This document shows positions 1-5,995 of a DNA stretch of 7,061 nt, one piece after another. Source of the stretch: Ignavibacteria bacterium (GTDB lineage: Bacteria; Bacteroidota; Ignavibacteria; Ignavibacteriales; Melioribacteraceae); contig DAIEQT010000178.1 in NCBI GenBank assembly GCA_027347545.1, positions 1 to 7,061 on the forward strand. Direction: 5' to 3'. The stretch's first letter is position 1. Every line of letters begins with the position of its first letter. The notes under the pieces were generated by a model, which searched no databases, was not told the DNA's origin, and saw only the letters and a program-made list of their open reading frames with translations. A program made the position numbers and the translations under genes.

Positions 1-816
1 ATTGAAGGTGTGTTACATGAGTTTTCTACGATTCCCGGAGTGGTTGAAGATGTAACAGAAATCATTCTTAACTTGAAAAAGGTTAGAATGAGATTAAATA
101 ATAAAAAAATTACCAGTTGCGAAATTTCTCTAAGTGGTAATAAAGCTTTTACTGCAGCTGATATTCAAAAAGCTTGCCCGGATTTAGAAATTCTTAATCC
201 GCAGCAACATATTGCGCGCTTAAATGCCGATGCGAAATTAAATATTGAATTGCGTATTGGTATTGGCAAAGGTTATGTACCGGGCAACGAGCAAAAAATT
301 GCAGAATCAACGATCGGTACTATTCCTATAGATTCTATTTTCACTCCAATTGTAAACGTCCGTTATGAAATTGAAAACGTTCGTATTGGTGAAAGAAATG
401 ATTTTGAGAAACTAACTCTTGAAATTACAACTGATGGTTCCATTACACCTTCAGAAGCGTTATCAAACGCCGGAAAGATTATGAAAGATCACGTTGCAAT
501 GTTCATAAATTTCGAATCTGAACCGGAAGAAGAAAAAGTTGAAAATGAGAAGGACGCTGAAGCAGAAAGACTTCGTAAAATATTAACTACCAGCGTTGAT
601 GATTTAGAATTAAGTGTTCGTTCTCATAACTGTTTGAAGGCAGCCAACATTAAATGTTTAGCTGATCTTGTACGCAAAGATGAAAGCGAAATGCTCAAGT
701 TTAGAAACTTTGGACGCAAGTCTTTAGCCGAATTGCTTGAGATTGTTGATAACTACGGTCTTGAGTTTGGTATGGACGTAGAAAAGTATTTAAAAGATAA
801 ACCAGAAAACAACTAG
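1..816 (+). CDS. rpoA: DNA-directed RNA polymerase subunit alpha, 5'-truncated by window edge
   Basis: This is the alpha subunit of RNA polymerase, which dimerises to nucleate assembly of the core enzyme and contacts upstream promoter DNA and activators through its C-terminal domain. The frame is open from base 1, so the gene starts outside the window. By comparison with E. coli RpoA (329 residues, from memory) roughly the first 57 residues are missing, leaving 271. The fragment opens with the conserved IEGVLHEFSTIPGV stretch of the N-terminal domain, and GKGYVPGNEQ follows near base 267. An acidic linker rich in Glu (about bases 520-570) leads into the alpha-CTD (about 595-780). That domain has DDLELSVRSHNCLKA, including the Arg equivalent to E. 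coli R265 that binds UP elements, and then FGRKSLAEL. The GTG at 10-12 is an internal Val codon, not a start. rplQ follows after 20 bases, the standard end of the alpha operon. Nothing suggests decay. Confidence 0.97.
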   Translation: MEGVLHEFSTIPGVVEDVTEIILNLKKVRMRLNNKKITSCEISLSGNKAFTAADIQKACPDLEILNPQQHIARLNADAKLNIELRIGIGKGYVPGNEQKIAESTIGTIPIDSIFTPIVNVRYEIENVRIGERNDFEKLTLEITTDGSITPSEALSNAGKIMKDHVAMFINFESEPEEEKVENEKDAEAERLRKILTTSVDDLELSVRSHNCLKAANIKCLADLVRKDESEMLKFRNFGRKSLAELLEIVDNYGLEFGMDVEKYLKDKPENN

Positions 817-825
817 TATTTCCAT

Positions 826-829
826 AAGG
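826..829 (+). promoter_or_regulatory. Shine-Dalgarno site of rplQ
   Basis: AAGG lies 7 bases before the ATG at 837, inside the short rpoA-rplQ gap. It supports that ATG as the start. The L17 N-terminus MRHSVKGKKLGR matches the family start exactly. Confidence 0.5.
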
Positions 830-836
830 TTGAAGA

Positions 837-1403
837 ATGAGACACAGTGTTAAAGGAAAAAAACTTGGTAGAACTGCAAGTCATAGAGCTGCAACATTAA
901 GACTATTGGCTACCGCATTATTTAAGCATAAAAAAATTCAAACAACTTTGGCTAAAGCAAAAGCATTAAGAACTTATGCTGAGCCAATGATTACAAGAGC
1001 TAAGACAGATTCTGTTCATGCAAGAAGAATTATTGCTGCTGACGTAGTTGATAAAGCTGTTGTTAAGGAATTGTTCTCTGATATAGTAACAAAAATTGGT
1101 GATCGTCCCGGTGGTTATACTCGAGTTGTTCATTTAGGTCGGAGAAAAGGCGATGGCGCTGAAATGGCTATCATTGAATTAGTTGATTACAGCGGTATCG
1201 TAAAAGCTAAGACACCTAAGAAAGCTAAAGAAGAAGTAAAACCAGCTGAAGAGAAAGCTGAAGCTCCAAAAGAAGAGAAGAAAGAAAAGAAAGCTGCTAA
1301 ACCAAAAGCAGAAAAAGCTGAAAAGAAACCTGCTAAGGCAAAAGCAAAAAAAGAAGCTGATGCTGAACCAAAAGTGAAGAAGACTAAGAGATTATCGAAG
1401 TAA
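837..1403 (+). CDS. rplQ: 50S ribosomal protein L17 with long basic/acidic C-terminal tail
   Basis: L17 is a protein of the large ribosomal subunit, located near the polypeptide exit region. Residues 1-120 or so form the conserved core. They carry the N-terminal MRHSVKGKKLGR, then SHRAATLRLLATALFKHKKIQTT (split here: SHRAATLRLL and ATALFKHKKIQTT), TLAKAKALR, RAKTDSVHARR, and the C-terminal GGYTRVVHLGRRKGDGAEMA and IELVD blocks. E. coli L17 is 127 residues; this protein has 188. The extra roughly 66 residues (about 123-188) are almost entirely Lys, Ala, Glu and Pro and look disordered. L17 tails of this composition occur in Bacteroidota and related phyla, but their role is not established. The gene is the last of the alpha operon, follows rpoA by 20 bases, and is closed by the terminator at 1435-1462. 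The product is certain; the function of the tail is unknown. Confidence 0.98.
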   Translation: MRHSVKGKKLGRTASHRAATLRLLATALFKHKKIQTTLAKAKALRTYAEPMITRAKTDSVHARRIIAADVVDKAVVKELFSDIVTKIGDRPGGYTRVVHLGRRKGDGAEMAIIELVDYSGIVKAKTPKKAKEEVKPAEEKAEAPKEEKKEKKAAKPKAEKAEKKPAKAKAKKEADAEPKVKKTKRLSK

Positions 1404-1434
1404 GCTGAATAACTTTTCTTGATATGTTTATATA

Positions 1435-1462
1435 AAAAAGTCCCGCTTAAGCGGGACTTTTT
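1435..1462. terminator. Bidirectional intrinsic terminator between rplQ and the symporter gene
   Basis: This is a perfect 28-base palindrome: AAAAAGTCCCGC, a TTAA loop, then GCGGGACTTTTT. The GC-rich stem core GTCCCGC/GCGGGAC is flanked by an A run (1434-1439) on the left and a T run (1458-1462) on the right. Transcripts from either strand therefore form the hairpin followed by a U tract. It starts 31 bases after the rplQ stop and ends 15 bases before the stop of the convergent minus-strand symporter gene, which is where a shared terminator would be expected. Confidence 0.93.
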
Positions 1463-1477
1463 AGTTTAAGCCGAATA

Positions 1478-3274
1478 TCAATTCCACACTTTTTTAACAA
1501 CTTTAACTAGAACAAAAGTGCTGACGCCGAAAACAGCTAACAGCATAAATGCTAACTCTAATCTTCCATAGAGAAAATTTCCAACGGTAAATAATGCAGA
1601 CCAAATCATCGTACAGCCGGAAACCCAGCCAAGTAAGCCAAGAGGGATATTATTCTTTGATTCCTCCAACTCATTATCTTTAATCCCAGCTTCAATTTTA
1701 ATTGCCTTCCAGCCTGGACCAAATGGACGGACTTTCTTATAGAATTCAATTAGCGTTTGCTTATTCGTTTGAGGACTTAAGTAAGAAGCGCTAACCCAGC
1801 AAATTGTTGTGAACGCAATTGTAATTATTAAAGAAATGTGAGTTGAGAAAACGATTCCATTTTTGTTGAGAATAAGAAGTACAATTGAAATTACAAATGA
1901 GCTTACCATCGCTGTAACTTCCGACCAAGCATTGATTCTCCACCAGAACCATCTTAACAAATAAAGTAAACCTGTACCAGCGCCGACTTGTAATATGATT
2001 TGGAAAGCATCTAAAGCTGAATCTAGAAAAAAGACCAATGAAGAGGAAACGATAAAAAGAAATACTGTAGCTATTCTTCCGGCAAACACGTAATGCTTTT
2101 CGGTAGCGTCTGTCTTTATAAATCTTCTGTAGAAATCGTGAACTAAATAGGACGCACCCCAATTTAAGTGAGTTAGAATAGTAGATGAGTTCGCAGCAAT
2201 CAAACCGCCAACCATCAAGCCGATAAATCCAACCGGCAGAAACTTTAGCATTGCTGGATAAGCAATATCGTGACCTAATAATTTGGGATCGAGATTTGGA
2301 AACGCTGCCTGAATATCCGATAGCTGGGGATAAACTAAAATGGAAGCGAGTCCAACAAGAATCCAAGGCCAAGGACGAAGAACATAATGTGCAACATTAA
2401 AAAATAGGACCGCACCCAGAGCATCCTTCTCAGATTTTGAAGCTAACATGCGTTGAGCAATGTAACTTCCGCCACCCGGTTCAGCACCGGGATACCAAAC
2501 CGCCCACCACTGAATTGCTATCGGCATAATGAATACCGCCACAGCAATATCCCAGTTGCTTGTAAAGTCCGGCAAGATATTTAAATAGTTAATATTGCCG
2601 GGACCTTTTACATTCGAAAGCTTATCAACCAAACCGCTTAAGCCGCCTACTTGTGGTAACTGCAGTGCAAAATAAGCCGCAGCAATAACAGCAGTCATTT
2701 TAATAAAGAACTGAATCATATCAATTACAAGTACGCCCCACAAACCGGAGTGAGTTGCAAATACAACGTTCAGCGAACCAACAATAAGGAGTGTTTGCCA
2801 CCGTTCCATTCCAAACAGAATTCCGGCAATTTTACAAGCCGCTAAGTTTACAGTAGCCATAATCATTGCGTTAAAAAATAGACCTAGATAAACAGAGCGG
2901 AATCCGCGTACAAATCCGGCGGCTTTTCCGGAATAACGAAGCTCGTAAAATTCAAGATCAGTCATAACTCCGGAGCGGCGCCATAATCTAGCGTAAAAGA
3001 AAACTGTTGAAACACCGGTAAGTACGAAAGCCCACCAAACCCAGTTACCGGCAACGCCGTTTCGCCTAACTATGTCTGTAACTAAATTGGGGGTATCACT
3101 ACTAAAGGTGGTGGCAACCATTGAAAGACCTGCGAGCCACCAAGGTACCGATCTTCCGGAAGCAAAAAATTCTGATGTGCTTTTCCCGGCGCGCTTCCCA
3201 TAGAACAATGCCGGAATAAAACAGATGATTAAAGTCAATGCTACAATTAGCCAATCAATGAGTTCAAGTTTCAT
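1478..3274 (-). CDS. Sodium:solute symporter (SSS/SLC5 family), substrate unknown
   Basis: This is a polytopic inner-membrane transporter predicted to couple substrate uptake to sodium entry. It has 598 residues and about 13-15 hydrophobic segments, the first at residues 6-24 (LIDWLIVALTLIICFIPALF). Family marks include FFASGRSVPWWLAGLSMVAT at 36-55, the SYIAQRMLASKSEKDA loop at 270-285, and ANSSTILTH from 361 followed by LVHDFYRR. By my hand alignment S364/T365 match the Na2-site Ser340/Thr341 of E. coli PutP. A hydrophilic loop (about 500-543) precedes the last two segments. The substrate cannot be read from the sequence; sugars, amino acids and other solutes are all used by this family. 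The start chosen is the ATG at 3272-3274, because the protein then begins MKLELIDW just before the first membrane segment. The frame stays open upstream to 3634, but that part is antisense to engB. A weak GGGA lies 7 bases before the ATG. The gene is transcribed convergently with rplQ and divergently from engB. Confidence 0.92.
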   Translation of the reverse strand: MKLELIDWLIVALTLIICFIPALFYGKRAGKSTSEFFASGRSVPWWLAGLSMVATTFSSDTPNLVTDIVRRNGVAGNWVWWAFVLTGVSTVFFYARLWRRSGVMTDLEFYELRYSGKAAGFVRGFRSVYLGLFFNAMIMATVNLAACKIAGILFGMERWQTLLIVGSLNVVFATHSGLWGVLVIDMIQFFIKMTAVIAAAYFALQLPQVGGLSGLVDKLSNVKGPGNINYLNILPDFTSNWDIAVAVFIMPIAIQWWAVWYPGAEPGGGSYIAQRMLASKSEKDALGAVLFFNVAHYVLRPWPWILVGLASILVYPQLSDIQAAFPNLDPKLLGHDIAYPAMLKFLPVGFIGLMVGGLIAANSSTILTHLNWGASYLVHDFYRRFIKTDATEKHYVFAGRIATVFLFIVSSSLVFFLDSALDAFQIILQVGAGTGLLYLLRWFWWRINAWSEVTAMVSSFVISIVLLILNKNGIVFSTHISLIITIAFTTICWVSASYLSPQTNKQTLIEFYKKVRPFGPGWKAIKIEAGIKDNELEESKNNIPLGLLGWVSGCTMIWSALFTVGNFLYGRLELAFMLLAVFGVSTFVLVKVVKKVWN

Positions 3275-3302
3275 GAGTAGTTCCCGATAGAATTTCAAAA
3301 AG

Positions 3303-3330
3303 ATTGAACTTAATGCCGGGGATATCTTTG
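3303..3330 (+). promoter_or_regulatory. Possible Bacteroidota-type promoter for engB
   Basis: TATCTTTG at 3323-3330 fits the TAnnTTTG -7 element known from Bacteroidota. A partial upstream element (ATTG, 3303-3306) lies 16 bases before it. It would give a leader of about 120 bases before engB. The upstream match is weak and the spacing slightly short, so this is only a candidate. The rest of the 181-base divergent region (3275-3455) must also hold the symporter promoter, which I could not identify. Confidence 0.25.
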
Positions 3331-3360
3331 TATCTCCCTTTTGAAAATTATAAAATTCTT

Positions 3361-3376
3361 GAGTAGAAACATACTC
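3361..3376. repeat. Short inverted repeat in the divergent intergenic region
   Basis: GAGTA, a 6-base spacer, and TACTC form a perfect but short dyad, followed at once by TATAAAA. It lies between the symporter and engB starts, where a regulator could act on either gene. A 5-base arm is easily found by chance in AT-rich DNA, so a role as operator is speculative. Confidence 0.2.
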
Positions 3377-3455
3377 TATAAAATGTAAGTCACTGTTTAT
3401 TTGAATACTTTTGCAACAGCAATAAAGAGCTTTGTAAAGCGAAGCACGAGAGAAA

Positions 3456-4037
3456 ATGAAGAAAATTGAGTTTGTAAAGGCTGTATATAAATTGACTGAA
3501 TTGCCTAAGGAGATTTTACCGGAAGTTGTTCTCTGCGGAAGATCGAATGTTGGTAAGTCGTCATTCGTCAATTCATTACTGAATTCGAAAGTTGCAAAAA
3601 CCAGTTCAACGCCGGGGAAAACTAGGTCTATCAACTATTACAAAATTGAGAACAAGTTTTACTTCGTTGATCTACCCGGATTCGGTTACGCTAAAGTTTC
3701 GAAAGGAGAACGGGACGCGTGGCAAAAACTTCTTCATAGCTTTTTCTCTCTGAAGAAGAATAATCAAATTGTTTTTCACCTTATTGATAGCCGCCATGAG
3801 CCGATGCAGACAGACATTGAGTTAAATGAATTTATCAATTCACTCGGACTGCCATATTTTGTTATCTTAAACAAAGTAGATAAGCTTAATCAGAAAGAAC
3901 TGGCAAACAGTAAAAGAGTTGTTCAGCAATATTTCCCGGAACTAATTTTTGGCGACAATCTGTTTCACTTCTCTGCAGTCAAAGGAACCGGTAGAAAAGA
4001 GATAATCAGTTTAATCAGCAGGCTGTTCCTTTCATGA
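3456..4037 (+). CDS. engB: Ribosome biogenesis GTP-binding protein EngB (YihA/YsxC)
   Basis: EngB is a TRAFAC-class GTPase needed for late assembly of the large ribosomal subunit and is essential in several studied bacteria. The 193 residues carry the full G-motif set: G1/P-loop GRSNVGKSS at 28-36; switch I STPGKTRSIN from 51, with the family TPGKT; G3 DLPGFGYAKV from 72; G4 NKVDK at 139-143; and G5 SAVKGTG at 173-179. The length is normal (about 195-210). There is no membrane segment, so it is cytosolic. The ATG at 3456 gives the expected short N-terminal extension (MKKIEFVKAV) before the G domain. The upstream sequence is purine-rich (GAGAG, 3449-3453) and may serve as the ribosome binding site. 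It is divergent from the symporter gene, and the next gene on the same strand follows after 73 bases with no terminator visible. Confidence 0.97.
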   Translation: MKKIEFVKAVYKLTELPKEILPEVVLCGRSNVGKSSFVNSLLNSKVAKTSSTPGKTRSINYYKIENKFYFVDLPGFGYAKVSKGERDAWQKLLHSFFSLKKNNQIVFHLIDSRHEPMQTDIELNEFINSLGLPYFVILNKVDKLNQKELANSKRVVQQYFPELIFGDNLFHFSAVKGTGRKEIISLISRLFLS

Positions 4038-4110
4038 AAAATTCTCCGAACTTTATTATTATTGATTTGAGAAATAAATCTTTATCGCATCATTAATTAA
4101 TTGGTATTAA

Positions 4111-5985
4111 ATGGGTTTTAACGACAAAAGTAAAAGGCGCTTATTAACTTTTTCAATAATTCCATTACTTCTGGCAATTCCATTTTTTACCGAAGATGTA
4201 ATGTACCGCGCTGTTGCTGCAGTAATATTAGTGATATATATCGGGTTCATAATTTTCCTCAGTGATTCTAACAAAGTAGAAGAAGTTCCACCGCCAATTG
4301 ACAATAGGCTTGATGAACCGGCAATCTATAGAGCCGGCGGTTACGAAACAGACAGCGGCGAAGAATTCAAAATCATTTCCAAGAATAAAAATTTAGAAAT
4401 AATAACTGCGGAAAATTTCAATACAAACGTTCCCAAAAGCAGCGGCGGAGATGTTTTCAAACCGGCTGATTTCAAAAAGAATTTTGAAAGTATCGTCCTT
4501 GAAGAATTACCGACAGATGTAAGCCAGGATGAACAGTTCGGTTTTGTTCTTGAAAAAATTCTTAGCGTAATTAAAGACGCATACATGGCGCACACAGCGG
4601 CGTTTTTCTGGTATAACGCTAAGCGCAAAAGACTGACTCTGGAAAGGCATGTTTCTGCTTCGACCCAGATTACGAAACAGAAATTTGAATTGGAAGATGA
4701 TATTCTCGGCAAGATTGTTCAGAAGGAAGAGCCGGAAATTCTTACTGACATTACATCAAATGCAGAAGTTGATAATCTTCGCTATTATAATCAGCCGCAA
4801 GGGATAAAGAGTTTTGTTGGCGTTCCTTTGTTTTACGGAAAGGCACTAACCGGAATTCTCGTACTTGATTCTAAAATGAACGACGCTTTTGGCATTGAGC
4901 AAGTTTATTCGCTTGGCAGAATTGTTCGTGTAATTTCTGTAATCATTAATCTGTTTGAAGAAAAGTTTGCTGAGTCGCAAGCAGAGCAGCGATTGAAAAC
5001 ATTGGTAGATATTTTCTCTTATGATAGGAAATATGAATCCGAGAGTGAATTATTCCAAGCCATTGAAACAGCTGTACATGGTTTGATAGATTGGGATGTA
5101 TTTACACTTGTTACTTATGAGCCGAATGGACATAAATTCAAAACTGCAAAAATCGTTAACAAGACTTCTCTAAAATATATCGGTCATGGATTGGAAATTG
5201 ATTTAACCGGAACACTTGTTGGCAGAGCAATTCTTAGCACAACTCCGGTTAAGATTGATGATACTTCCAACACTGAAATTCCTCCTCGTTTTTCTAAGAA
5301 TGAAGATTTTCATTTTGATGGTTCCTTTCTTGCGGTGCCTCTTGTTTACGATGATCAAAACTACGGAGTTCTCTGCTTTGAGAGCTTAAAGAAAAATGTT
5401 TACTCAAACAGCGAAGTTGCGTTTATCAAAAACGCGACTAAGATTTTTGCGTTCATACTTCACTCATATTCTTCAGTAACAATTTTGCGTTCATTTCTTT
5501 CTCATGATATTGAAACCAAAGCTTTGAATTACGATTCATTCCTTGAACGATTTACGATTGATCTTGTTAAGAGCAAAGAGCTTACGGTTCAAGGCGCGGT
5601 AGCGTTAATTAAAGTTGACGAGCTGCTGGAACAGCAATCATTATTTGAAGGCGATCCTTTCCCGAAAGTTTTTAGAGCTGTTGGACAGTTAATTAGAGAA
5701 GAGATGACTCCGATGAACTTGTTCGGTCGTATCAGCGAAAAAGTTTTCGCAGTTTACTTCTTTAATGCAGCGCCAAAAGATGTTTTCTTGTGGGCGGAAA
5801 AATTGAGAATCAAAATTGCCCGCAAACCAATTGCTGTGGTTTCTAAGCAATCTACATTTACTGTCTCTATTGGTGTTGCATCTACAATAGGAAAAATTGA
5901 TGCACAGGAAATTCTTTACAACGCCGAACTAGCCTTGAAGAAGGCTATTGAGAAAGGCGGCAACTCGGTAAAAAGCACCAACTAA
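4111..5985 (+). CDS. Membrane-anchored tandem GAF protein with degenerate GGDEF domain
   Basis: This is a 624-residue probable signalling protein. Two hydrophobic segments (about 11-27 and 32-50) would form a hairpin anchor, leaving the rest in the cytoplasm. A variable linker (about 51-138) leads to GAF domain 1 (about 140-285; GIKSFVGVPLFYGKALTGIL at 231-250) and GAF domain 2 (about 295-455; FLAVPLVYDDQNYGVLCFES at 406-425). The C-terminal part (about 465-622) follows the GGDEF pattern: VALIKVDELL near 497-506, VFRAVGQLIREE from 520, TVSIGVAS at 584-591, and AELALKKAIEKGGN at 605-618. However, the signature is SEKVF (542-546) instead of GGDEF, and the first metal Asp is Lys (K501). Diguanylate cyclase activity is therefore unlikely; a dead regulatory or dimerisation domain is the better reading. 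The ligand of the GAF domains is unknown. The start is the ATG at 4111 just before the first membrane segment, with no clear Shine-Dalgarno sequence. The gene ends 10 bases before deoB, suggesting a shared transcript. Confidence 0.88.
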   Translation: MGFNDKSKRRLLTFSIIPLLLAIPFFTEDVMYRAVAAVILVIYIGFIIFLSDSNKVEEVPPPIDNRLDEPAIYRAGGYETDSGEEFKIISKNKNLEIITAENFNTNVPKSSGGDVFKPADFKKNFESIVLEELPTDVSQDEQFGFVLEKILSVIKDAYMAHTAAFFWYNAKRKRLTLERHVSASTQITKQKFELEDDILGKIVQKEEPEILTDITSNAEVDNLRYYNQPQGIKSFVGVPLFYGKALTGILVLDSKMNDAFGIEQVYSLGRIVRVISVIINLFEEKFAESQAEQRLKTLVDIFSYDRKYESESELFQAIETAVHGLIDWDVFTLVTYEPNGHKFKTAKIVNKTSLKYIGHGLEIDLTGTLVGRAILSTTPVKIDDTSNTEIPPRFSKNEDFHFDGSFLAVPLVYDDQNYGVLCFESLKKNVYSNSEVAFIKNATKIFAFILHSYSSVTILRSFLSHDIETKALNYDSFLERFTIDLVKSKELTVQGAVALIKVDELLEQQSLFEGDPFPKVFRAVGQLIREEMTPMNLFGRISEKVFAVYFFNAAPKDVFLWAEKLRIKIARKPIAVVSKQSTFTVSIGVASTIGKIDAQEILYNAELALKKAIEKGGNSVKSTN

Positions 5986-5989
5986 AGGA
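5986..5989 (+). promoter_or_regulatory. Shine-Dalgarno site fixing the TTG start of deoB
   Basis: AGGA (within AAAGGAA) lies 6 bases before the TTG at 5996 and begins right after the stop codon of the preceding gene. With the protein alignment it identifies TTG as the deoB start. The tight spacing also makes translational coupling with the upstream gene possible. Confidence 0.7.
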
Positions 5990-5995
5990 AATCCA

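Noticed and set aside
10..12. GTG as a possible start of rpoA
   Set aside because: The conserved RpoA sequence continues upstream to base 1 (Ile-Glu-Gly-Val), so this GTG is an internal Val codon of a gene cut by the window edge.
1791..2372. Open frame of 193 codons on the minus strand inside the symporter gene
   Set aside because: It lies in another frame of the same strand as the well-supported symporter. Its translation is rich in Ser, Cys, Phe and Arg with no family resemblance. It is a shadow frame.
4092..4101. Palindrome ATTAATTAAT in the engB to GAF-gene gap
   Set aside because: It is a simple AT palindrome in AT-rich intergenic DNA, has no GC stem or T run to make it a terminator, and is expected by chance. 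The 73-base gap shows no other convincing signal.
4107..4712. Two minus-strand open frames (4107-4304 and 4341-4712) opposite the GAF protein
   Set aside because: Both are antisense to a gene with clear domains, have no recognisable motifs and no ribosome binding site that stands out.
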